From positions 62,001 to 126,000 of the forward strand of contig JASWJB010000049.1 in assembly GCA_032433595.1 (NCBI GenBank): a stretch of 64,000 nt of DNA, in the 5' to 3' direction. Within the stretch, counting starts at the first letter, position 1; each line of letters starts with the position of its first letter. Under the pieces are notes generated by a model. The model made no database searches and had not been told where the DNA came from. It was given only the letters and a program-made list of their open reading frames with translations. This document shows positions 11,005 through 20,742 of the stretch, piece by piece. The DNA comes from Conoideocrella luteorostrata. Its lineage: Eukaryota > Ascomycota > Sordariomycetes > Hypocreales > Clavicipitaceae. The position numbers and the translations under genes are program-made.

Positions 11005-12096
11005 TTAAGAGAAGTTCATCGTACCGCCGGAGACGGATGTGCCGCTGAACACGTTTTTCCCGGTGATTGGGCCATTGAAGTGAAAGCCACCGCCGCCACC
11101 ACTTTTCTCTTTCGATTCCTGACTGGCTGATGTCATTTTTTGACCGTGTTCATGGTGGTCAGAATGCTGACGGTGCGGAGATATTCGTGCCAATATTGCC
11201 TTGGCATATGCAGCAGCCATTGCCGCTGCATATGGCTGCCATATCTTCTCTTTATGCCCATCTCCATAGTCACAGACGCCGCGTATGACACCGACCGGGA
11301 TGCGGTTCATTGTCCCTGCTGCCTCCATTTCCAGGCCAATGACATTGTAAGTGTTTCTTAGCTCGTTTCTAACGTGGGCGTTTTTCACCACTTTGTCGCC
11401 AGAGCCAATTGATCCATACCACACCCGAGTCCGCTGGCCCGCCGTGCGTGGCTCTCTGTGAACAAGACTCTCGACGCCATGCTCATCAAATTCGTAAAGG
11501 TCATCTCGGTCTTGCCCCGGGTCAAGGAAAGTGCCCGCGCGATGCGCTGAATTCTTCATACGCTCATAGTGTGGGAGAAAACAATTCGCGTCGTTTGGAT
11601 ACTCTAGTTTAATGCTTCCAATGGCTGACCGAATGATGGGCTCCGTAGCGGCCAGCGCATGTCCGAGTCGCAGGGGTTGGAACCCATCCATGGTTTCTTT
11701 GCCCAAGTCGTAGGCCAATATTCCTGGATTTTGTCCCTCAGGAAGTGCCACGAGAACATCGCCGAGTCGTATGTCTTGCGGATTTGGAGAGGAAAAATGA
11801 GGAAGGCCAGCCGCGACGCCAACTAAAAGCCCAAACCACAGCGAGGGAAAGCATTTCTTAACTTGGCTAGCCAACGCTCCCGCTGAGCCGCTGCCATATT
11901 CCTGCCCGGAGGGTAGCGTGGCAATGACAACATTGTGGCAGTCAATCTCGCCTGCAATGTAAATATAGTCGTCTCCTCGGCTGCAAGGAAACGTCCCTGG
12001 GTGGCGTTCATCAAGCATGTATGAAGCAGCTTTTGCTTCAATCTCTAATGGAGCAATCCAGGCCACGGTGTAGACGTCAGCGTTTAGCTCTGGCAT
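11005..12096 (-). CDS. Nucleoside-phosphorylase-fold (PNP_UDP) protein with C-terminal amyloid-like motif
   Basis: An intronless 363-residue protein. Residues 8-300 match the fungal PNP/uridine phosphorylase fold: YTVAWIAPLEIEA at the start, HNVVIATLPSG about 54-64, GLLVGVAAGLP about 89-99, DIRLGDVLVA about 108-117, EMEAAG at 256-261 (ribose-binding Glu) and RGVCDYGDGHK at 272-282 (catalytic Asp). In fungi this fold is usually the N-terminal effector domain fused to an NB-ARC/TPR protein. Here it stands alone. A polar linker and Gly run (331-337) lead to a final 26-residue segment containing FNGPITGKNVFSG. That segment closely resembles the N-terminus of the NLR transcribed divergently 463 bp away (12560). 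The inference is that this is the cell-death or NAD/nucleoside-cleaving effector switched by amyloid templating from the NLR. The enzymatic substrate is unknown. The start is the first ATG of the domain. Confidence 0.9.
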   Translation of the reverse strand: MPELNADVYTVAWIAPLEIEAKAASYMLDERHPGTFPCSRGDDYIYIAGEIDCHNVVIATLPSGQEYGSGSAGALASQVKKCFPSLWFGLLVGVAAGLPHFSSPNPQDIRLGDVLVALPEGQNPGILAYDLGKETMDGFQPLRLGHALAATEPIIRSAIGSIKLEYPNDANCFLPHYERMKNSAHRAGTFLDPGQDRDDLYEFDEHGVESLVHREPRTAGQRTRVWYGSIGSGDKVVKNAHVRNELRNTYNVIGLEMEAAGTMNRIPVGVIRGVCDYGDGHKEKIWQPYAAAMAAAYAKAILARISPHRQHSDHHEHGQKMTSASQESKEKSGGGGGFHFNGPITGKNVFSGTSVSGGTMNFS

Positions 12097-12559
12097 GATG
12101 TCGCGGTGCGGATTTCAACAAAATTAGCATGCACAAGTCGCTATGGGGTCGCGTTGACTGTGGGCTGCAAAATGTGCCATATGTCTTGGGCTGTGGTAGG
12201 ATGCGTTAAATAGCTGGCGCTCGACACAACGAGGCTGCCACTACTCCGTACACGGATTATGGTGTGCTTCCAGCGCGCAAGGAGAACAAGATACTAGTTG
12301 ACTTCCATTTGTATGGTAAATTAGAGATATACCATGTACCCGAGGTTTTGGGCTTCTCTTTGGGCCGAAACAATCCTGGCTTCGAGACTCCGCTTACGCC
12401 TTGCCGCGGTCACGTTGTTCCAACCGGCTGCTTCTCGCATGCATTTTATGTTGCAGTCGACGTGTATTCCAGTCTTGTGATTTTCTGAGTGTCGCAATTG
12501 AGAATCCCTTCTCGCGCGAACTTTGGGAGACATACAGCGTCTTGGCACCTTGAGCTGCG
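12097..12559. promoter_or_regulatory. Shared divergent promoter of the PNP/NLR pair
   Basis: 463 bp separate the two start codons, with no ORF of note. A TACTCCGTA motif lies at 12242-12250. A single bidirectional promoter would co-express effector and receptor, as in known fungal NLR/effector pairs. No clear TATA box was seen on either side. Confidence 0.45.
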
Positions 12560-15491
12560 ATGGCCGGAGCCTCTTTCAACGAGTCTGTCAGCGGCCGTAA
12601 CGTCGTCGCCGGTCTACACGTTGCAGATGGTGGAAACTTCACAGCAAACTTTAGCAATGTTCTGAACCAGCCATTCACACCTTCCGGGCCACTCCACGTC
12701 ATCCCGTTTCCGAGAAACGAGGATTTTATACGGCGCTCGGACGTCGTCTCGGCGCTCGACTCACTTTTGTCATCTAACGGCGAATATTGTAGTGCTGCTC
12801 TGTGGGGTTTCGGTGGGTCTGGGTAAGTGGACGCGATGGAAGTCGGAACTTAAAACGATTCCTTCTCGGCGCTAACTGTTGGAAGAAAGACGCAGATTGC
12901 GCTTCAATATGCCTACCGTCGATGCGCGCCGTCTTGTTCGGTCTTCTGGGTGCATGCCGACAGTGAGATAACATTTCTTCTTGATTACAAAACGATAGCA
13001 AGAAAATTATGCCTTGCCGGCGAACTTGAGGGCAAAGACTTGATGTTGGCCGTCCGTGACCGCATCGAGGCACTGCCACGCTGGGTTTTTGTTGTCGATA
13101 ATACGGACGACTTGAAACTGTTTGGCGTATCAAGGCCCGCGGACTCTCCCTCAAGCCTGCTTGACTTTGTACCCCGAGGGTTTGGTGGCACAGTGCTATG
13201 GACAAGTCGCGATGAGCGAATAGCCGGCACCCTTGTGGGTGGACGCCGGGGCCTTCACGTACAAAACATGACAGTTGAAGAAGCGATTGACTTGCTACGC
13301 TCAAACATGAACAAAACCTTCACCGATGTGGAACATGACGATGCCCAAAACCTTGTTCAGGAGCTTCACTTACTACCCCTGCTCATCTCGCAAGCAGGGG
13401 CGTACATGCGAAGAACAACTACACCAATTAGGGAGTACCGATCACAGCTGCTGTCGGACAAAGAAAGATGGCACCTTATCAGTAACACAGAGTTTGACAG
13501 ACACCGAAGGGCAGATGTGTCAAACAACTTACTACACAGTTTGGCTCTGTCTATAAACCGAGTTCGGCATGAACATGAAGAAGCGTACAAGACCATAGGT
13601 GTCCTTGCGTACCTTGACAATCAACATATCCCGGAAGAAGTGATTAAAGCGGCCGCCAGCTTCCACAAGGAGGACGGACAGATACGATGCAGTGAGCAGT
13701 CAGTGGACACTCTTCATCGGCTCATGGACTTATCATTTATTACTACTCAGAATGTTAATGGTGTTGAGCGTGAATTTGAAATGCACAAGCTTGTTCAGGA
13801 AGCCGCGCGATTTGGGCACCAAGACTCTTCCCTTGGGAAACCAGGAGATGGGAAATACTTCGCTTCTGTCGCTATTACCGTGATATTGGATCTGTTTCCA
13901 GAATACACACCGAATAGTAGGCACCTCATGAAGCAATGCGAAAAATTCTTGCCCCATGCAGTAAAGGTAGCCAATTTGGCCGAATTTTGTGGGATGGAAT
14001 ACGAAATAATCCAGATTCTTGCTCGAGTGTCCAGTTACCTATTAGATCGGGGAAGTTGGACGCAAAGTGAATCAATAAATAAGAGGTTGCTAAGTTTAAG
14101 GTCGACGACATTAGGTAAAAAACACCCAGACACGCTTGCTTCTATGAACGACTTGGCATACAATATTTTTATCCAAGGATATTATTCTGAAGCGGAAGTG
14201 GCTGTGAATAACACTCTGGAGCTGACACGCGAAGTACTCGGCGAGGAGAATTTGGGTACGATTGATACTATAAGTTTACTTGCAAGGGTGCATGACGTAC
14301 AAGGCAGATACAAAGAGGCTGAGGAGATTAGAATAAAGGTCCTAGAGCTTCAAAGAGAGGTTCTCGGCGAGAAGCATCCAGACACAATTATAGCTATGGG
14401 CAGTCTCGCCAGCACATACCACATGCAAGGCCTGTACAAGGAAGCAGAAAAGGTTGAAATAAAGGTCCTAGAGCTTCGAAGAGAGGTTCTTGGCGAGAAG
14501 CATCCAGACACAGTTACAGCTATGGGCAATCTCGCCAGTACATGTCATATGCAAGGCCGGTACAAGGAAGCGGAACAGGTTGAAATAAAGGTCCTAGAGC
14601 TTCAAAGAGAGGTTCTCGGCGAGAAGCATCCACACACGATTATAGCTATGGGCAGTCTCGCCAAAACATACCACATGCAAGGCCGGTACAAGGAAGCGGA
14701 ACAGGTTGAAATAAAAGTCCTAGAGCTTCAAAGAGAGGTTCTCGGTGAGAAGCATCCAGACACAGTTACAGCTATGGGCAGTCTCGCCAGAACATACCAC
14801 ATGCAAGGCCGGTACAAGGAAGCGGAACAGGTTGAAATAAAGGTCCTAGAGCTTCAAAGAGAGGTTCTCGTCGAGAAGCATCCAGAAACGATTACATCTA
14901 TGGGCAATCTCGCCTGCACATACCACATGCAAGGTCGGTACAAGGAAGCGGAACAGATTAAAATAAAGGTCCTAGAGCTTCGAAGAGAGGTTCTCGGCGA
15001 GAAGCATCCACACACGATTATATCTATGGGCAATCTCGCCAGAACATACCACATGCAAGGCCTATACAAGAAAGCAGAACAGGTTGAAATAAAGGTCCTA
15101 AAGCTTCGAAGAGAGGTTCTCGGCAAGAAGCATCCAGACACAATTAAAGCTATGGGCAATCTCGCCAGAACATACCACATGCAAGGCCGGTACAAGGAAG
15201 CGAAACGGATTAAAATAAAGGTCCTAGAGCTTCGAAGAGAGGATCTCGGCGAGAAGCATCCACACACGATTACAGCTATAGGCAATCTCGCTAAAAACAT
15301 ACCACATGCAAGGCCGGTACAAGGAAGCGGAACAGATTAAAATAGAGGCCCTAGAGCTTCGAAGAGAGGATCTCGGCGAGAAGCATCCACACAAAATTAA
15401 AGCTATAGAGAATCTATTACTTACTTATAACTATCGCCTCAAATTATGGAATTCTTGGAAGATTAGCCGGGAGATTAAATCTCCGCTGTGA
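12560..15491 (+). CDS. NLR protein: amyloid-like motif, NB-ARC, TPR repeats (frameshifted near C-terminus)
   Basis: Exon 1 is 12560-12822. A 63-nt intron (GTAAGT donor, GCTAAC branch, AG) ends at 12885. Exon 2 starts at 12886 and splices precisely through the P-loop, giving GFGGSGKT at residues 83-90. Residues 5-32 hold a Gly/Asn motif (FNESVSGRNVVAG) matching the C-terminus of the adjacent PNP protein. NB-ARC landmarks: kinase-2 VFVVDNTDD about 155-163, a TVLWTSRDER sensor about 190-199, LPLLISQAGAYM about 251-262 and an MHxLVQ element at 387-392. From about residue 563, 42-residue kinesin-light-chain-like TPRs run to the end. One extra A in the run 15293-15297 shifts frame: the open frame then stops at 15338-15340 (905 aa), whereas the other frame continues TPR sequence to 15491 (about 955 aa). 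The extra A could be a real truncation, an allele or a sequencing error. Such proteins sense non-self and oligomerise through NB-ARC. Confidence 0.88.
14312..15440 (+). repeat. Near-identical 126-bp TPR-coding tandem repeats
   Basis: Units start at 14312, 14438, 14564, 14690, 14816, 14942, 15068, 15194 and about 15321, exactly 126 bp apart except for the 1-nt insertion. Each encodes 42 residues of the pattern KEAEQVEIKVLEL, LGEKHP, MGxLAxTYHMQGRY. Differences concentrate at a few codons (for example DTVTAM, HTIIAM and ETITSM; Q/R after LEL). Two more divergent units precede them. High similarity at DNA level points to recent duplication or gene conversion, typical of fungal NLR ligand-binding repeats that evolve quickly. 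The array is also a likely place for assembly collapse. Confidence 0.92.
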
Positions 15492-18400
15492 CGGTGATGG
15501 CAAGTGGTTTTATTGGGAGCCAAGAAATAACAACCATATTTACTGCTATTGAGATAACTCAGAACCTTTCGATTCCAGCGTGAGCAAGAACATGATCATA
15601 TGGCGAAGGCCACTTTCATCTTCAGAAATGCGCGAGAATATCCCCTATGCCGAGATTTCTACGGAAATTGACAAGTAAATCAGTAAATATGAGATACAAC
15701 AAGGCTCTGAAAAATGGAACCAGAGGAATTTCCGGTATTGAAGCAAACTACTCAAAATACGGAAGTGGGAGAAGGCAAAAGGGCGTGCCAGCCAGTGCGG
15801 CGATGTCTGCCTGGGAGAGGTCAGGCTCGTCTCATTGCGGAATATAATGCGTCGACGTAACGGTCCAAGCACATGTACTCAGAACTAGATAGATAGCCCA
15901 TAAAATATCCAGAACCGAAGGAAAAGTGTAACAGTCAAAGATTAGAACAAGTCACAGTGCGCAGGATGACACTCGAGCTTCGTTGTCGTGGCCCACCCGC
16001 TACTACTACTCCAGTTCTATCGTCGTGAAAGCTACTTCAGAGACTCCTTAATTCCCTATGCTATGTTCGAGTGCTGCTAGATGTAGTCAATTTGATGAGA
16101 CTTCTTGGCGTCAAGTGAATTTTGCTTGATACTGTTTCCACTTCATCGCGATTCCACTCTCGGGCGAGCTGTTCAAAAAGTACCAAAAACTGCATCGCGA
16201 ACAATTTGGGACCCATAACAGTTTCTCAAGTCTCATCTTCGAGTTCCAGGAGGTCTGCTTCTGATCCGTCCGTCGTCCACAGAGCGACTCTGTGAGGACA
16301 GGTTCTCAAATGAAGAACGTACGAATTAGGTCACACTTGGACAGCTCATATGCTGCTGAAAATACTGAATTTGATGGCCTATCTCGGTCTTATTCTCTTT
16401 ACGTCTGTGCATATCTTGGAAAATTCCCCTGAAACTGAGAATCTTGGTTCGTCTATAGTTTTGGTCCTTTGATTTTGTTTAGGAACTTGCATTGAGGTGG
16501 GAGGCCGTGTACGATGTGATACGTCATCAGTGCTGTCCAAAAATGCGTGTTCAGTAGCACTGGCCTCGCGTTTCAAAGTCGCCAGTCGAACAAACGATGC
16601 CGAACATCTTGACTGCGACACTATACTGGATTGATGCCACGTCACTCGGACACATCGTTCAAAGTCTAGACCGCGACGTGTTCATGATTGGCGACCTCAT
16701 GTCACTGCAGCTAAATGGTGTATGGGGTTCGGCTCATGGCTTGTTATTCGTCGTTACCCGGCAGGTACACCATTCCCGGCCGGAAACGAGTACCATACCA
16801 GTAATAAACCAGCTCGTTAACGATTTCATATTCTATTGCTGCAATGTTAGTCTTATCATCACCATGTATGGCACGTCACGCGTCTTTGCCATCAGTGACA
16901 AATTGCGACCATTACCTGGCTCTTTTATGTTTCCCGTGTTCAGCCGTACCAAAGCTACTGTATTGGGGTTGATGGCATCATGTCCCCTGTATGATGCTGG
17001 TCCAAAAAGGAAAAAATAACAACAACTCAGTGATGTCGGCACAAAAGTTGGCATGCACTTGGCGCGGTGGTCTGTGGTCTTCATCCCGTCAAACCCTCGC
17101 TGGAGCTGTGAATGTCTTAATCACAGCAAAAGTGACTACCTATATCAATATGGAAGCTGAGACTTGGACTGACCTTCAAGATTGCTCTTGAACTTACAAC
17201 CAAGCGATGAAATATAGTTTTTTAAGTCGGATCGGTGAGAATGGGCTTCAACGGCATCTCCACAGTCCTCACCATGACAAACACACTTGCCAAGACAAAG
17301 GAAGGACGAGATGCCACTGAATCTTAGTTATTAGAAGGAAGAATTCAAGGTTAGAACGTATATGCCTGGATCGCTGCAAGCACTTAATAGCATCTTCGCG
17401 GAAAAGGGTTGCCTGTGCCTGAGCGTCGTTGACCTTACATGAGTAGGCGAATGCAGCCCGACAAATGCTCTACTGAGATTCATCGATGCTACCGAATATC
17501 GACTGCTTGTACATAAAAAAGCTGCAATTGAATAGACTTTGAGACGCTGAAGCTCCCTTCTGTTTCTCCCTTAGCTGGCTTCGGTCCAGCGTTGATCTCC
17601 AGGGAGACAGAAGTGACAGCGAGCTGCTCTCCGCCCTGTGTCCGATACGTGCTTTGTCTTTAACTAAAAGTACATTGAAGGAGCCGACTTTTGAGACCTT
17701 AGTATGGCCGTAAGCTCCGGAGGTTCTAGCTTAGCACGGTTAATATCAACTCGTGTGCCACTTACGCGTGATACTTGCCCGGTGTCGCATTCATATTCTC
17801 GACGAGGCGGCGCCATTGACGGTGCATGCGACGCAATTATGCAGCGCAGTCGAATGGGGACGAGTTCATCGAGCCTAGTATAATAGTGGTGCCGCATAAG
17901 CTGCTCATTGTGGCGAACTTTTAACCTCATCGTCGGGCTTCGCAGTAGTGAGGTCGAGCGTGACACGCCGGGTGAATTGATGAGGAGAGGGGGTATGTTC
18001 TGAGACGGGATGAGCTATACTATAGATGAGAATAAGATATGAAGTGTTATTTAAGGCTGTAGTGCCAAAATTTAGAGGGGAAATGGTCTGTAATGTAACA
18101 CATTGGAAATACTGGCTCTCAAGTTGACCCCGATACCTTGATCGTGTTGTTGAGCACATCTTCTCCGGACCGTTTCTATTGTAGAACTTGAAAGAGCCTA
18201 CTGGAGAGCATGCAACCCCTAGATCCTTGGCGAAAGCGCAGACGAAAAAGGAGAAAAATACCCATGATGGACTGGGCCATTCCTCGCACCGTATGTTTTA
18301 CGCACCTGCAACGGGGATTGTAGATTGATTACTCCACCTTAGCAAACGTAAGGGATAGGAAGCATCGCCATAGAGTTGATAAATGTAATGCTCTCGCTCG

Positions 18401-20218
18401 TTCCTGATCCGCACAGGCAGGAGTTTGACGCCGCTTTCTGCCATGACTCATCCCCCCCCGAGCCGAGCTCAAGGTCCAATATCACGCCATTTCATTGCAG
18501 CCTGCCCCGCAGCTTGTTTCTTGTAATACACGGCCGCATATTCTTCTGCAAGTCTCATGCTTTCACACATCAAACTTTCCCGCCTCAGTATTCTTAACAC
18601 ATCAAGCCGGCTTTATGCAATACGTAGAAGTCTCTCTCTGTGTTGCTGGCTTTGTTAGGACCGACGCAGGGAGTTAATAATTATGGGTGATATCAAGCAT
18701 AGCATAGCTGACACGAGTTGGAAACCATGCCAGGCATATATTATACGTGGAATGGGACGATGATGCCCAAGGTCGCGTCGTCTTGGAGCAGAGAATCCTT
18801 CGGGCTGAAGGCGCGGGGGTCGATCATGTATTTTGCGGTGGAGCTGACGATCCCATGAAATTTGTATGTTTCAGGCAGTTACTTAATATCTACTAGTTAA
18901 CTACTAGAGGAGAAAGTCCGGTTAGAGGACAGGCTTGACGCAGCTAAACAAGCTACATAATACGAGAAGTGGCTGAGAGGGGAGGTGCTCATGTCGATCG
19001 ACAACAGCTCTGTCGATTGATATGAATAACCACTCTTTCCCTCAACCTCTCCACACAGCCTGGAGGACACCACATATCAAATACTGGGGGTGATTATTCA
19101 ACAAGCCACGTACAGCAGCTCAGGACGACATGAGATTAACGTTGGCTCTCAAGTCTGATCGCATCGTAACTGTCCTGAATATATAGCGATATTAGCGTAG
19201 AAATTGGCTGTATTAGATAGCTTGAAAGATAAAGACAGCAATGCTCTCCTTATTTTAACACTTCTTCTAATGGGCTATAGTCTGTTTTAGACCGTACTTA
19301 ATAAGCGCCCACTTCTAGTATTATAAGAAATAGCCTTTAAACTACTTAAACTGTTAAATTGAAACATTCATGTACCTTCAGAGGTCCATGATGACTAATT
19401 TGTTGTGTGGCATTTGGCTAACCATGTAGTGGTAATGTAGCCCCAGGTAGTGCATATCACCATGCAGTGATAACGCCAGCGCACATTGGCCGCCAAAATC
19501 CTCAAGGTTATTCTAGCCTAATTTGACGTCGGTACAGCGTCACGAGGTGCACACGCCAGTTATATCAAAAAAAAATTTGCAGCTAAGTATGGGAGACGGG
19601 GCAGCTGAGGCATATCCTCATCGCACAAACACCTCCACTAATGCTGACATAAGTGTTATAACTGGTCGTGGACTGGTCTTTTATCATCTCTTTCCAGAGT
19701 GCTATGCTGCAACTGTGATTACGATAAATAAAATACTGGTTTATAAATAACCATGCTCTGCTCTAAGCATCGCGGTCTGGCCCGCTAGGTTTGGCGGCAC
19801 AAGATGCGGTTGGAAGTGGAGAGGAAAAAGTGGATGTAGCGTCGGGGAAATTGAAACGGACAAGGGGGCCGGCCGTTGCACATGAAAGTCGCGACCATCA
19901 GCTTAATAGCAAGCCATGCGGGTGAAAGATTACACAACCCCCTCGGTCCGCCCAGCCACAGCGACTGAGGGGCCGTGTAATTCTTCACCCGCCTGCAAGC
20001 TTCTACTGCCGTACCGGAGTGGAGAGGGTGGACAAGGGCCGCACCGTCCTGGGGTAAGTGGAGGGGCGGAAACCATTGCGCTGAAGCTTAAGCGGCCAAA
20101 GGACTACGCGTAGAGATTAAAAATTAGGGAGAACAAAAAATAACGCTGTGGTACAGAGTCCTAAATTCGAAAAAATATAGGTCTAAATACAAAATGTGAT
20201 ACCATTTTGTCAAAGGTT
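15492..20218. other. Long intergenic stretch, no recognised gene
   Basis: The largest ORF (16597-17019, plus, 140 aa) and the overlapping minus-strand ORFs match nothing I know and show no splice-joined extension. A stretch near 18740-18850 looks protein-like in one plus frame (Trp/Met-rich, 35 codons) but could not be extended. The rest is AT-rich, with a hairpin at 19918-19992 listed separately. Confidence 0.4.
19918..19992. repeat. Imperfect inverted repeat (hairpin)
   Basis: The arm GCGGGTGAAAGATTACACAA at 19918-19937 (continuing to about 19946) pairs with 19965-19992, whose reverse complement begins GCGGGTGAAGAATTACACGG. The arms are about 28 nt with four or five mismatches and a loop of about 18 nt. 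It may be a MITE remnant or a structured RNA. No flanking target-site duplication was identified. Confidence 0.6.
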
Positions 20219-20742
20219 CTAATGGCGATGCGGCGGCTCATCCTCCGAACCGGCCGTAGCGGCGATGCTCCATGCTGCGTCGTCACTGCCATGAACATCT
20301 GCTTCGCTGGCGTGTCCGTCATGCAACTCTCCAAGGAATGTTTCCATGGGAGACTTGCCTTCAGGACCGGCCAGAACCTTATTCAGGAGGTCGTTTGGCA
20401 ATTTGATCCCCAGCTGATCAAGACCCTGAGAGATCTTGTCGGTGCTGCTTCGCTCGTAGTGGCCCGTCTGATGGGGTTGCTTGTCACCGGGAAGCTGGGC
20501 AGACTCTGCGCCGACGTGCTGGTTGGATGGGCCTTCGACTCCGACCGTGTTTTGGGAAAGACTGACAAACGTGGGAAAAATTAGCTTTCGTATTCTTCCA
20601 TTTTGTCGAAGAAATAACAAATGCTTGGAGTGTCCAAGATGTTGTGATACAACAAGATTTTGGGAGCTCACGTGTGAAAGCCAGGGGTCCCGTACTTCGG
20701 CCCTGAACCTTGTGCTGAGTTGGTGTTGGAAGAAGAGGCCAT
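20219..20742 (-). CDS. Small conserved-looking protein of unknown function
   Basis: Two exons: 20672-20742 (starts ATGGCCTCTTCTTCC) and 20219-20561, with a 110-nt intron (GTGAGC donor, TTTGTCAG acceptor). The joined frame gives 137 residues. The protein is hydrophilic, Ser/Asn-rich at the start, then rich in Gly, His, Gln, Asp and Glu. It has no signal peptide, no membrane segment and only an amphipathic stretch in the middle (GLDQLGIKLPNDLLNKVL). The clean splice join and biased composition support a real gene. I do not recognise the family. The plus-strand ORF over the same DNA is a shadow. Confidence 0.6.

Noticed and set aside
14854..15300. Minus-strand 148-aa repetitive ORF inside the NLR repeats
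   Set aside because: Antisense shadow produced by the tandem TPR units.
16597..17019. 140-aa plus-strand ORF
   Set aside because: No family resemblance, no signal or domain, and the opposite strand is equally open in places.
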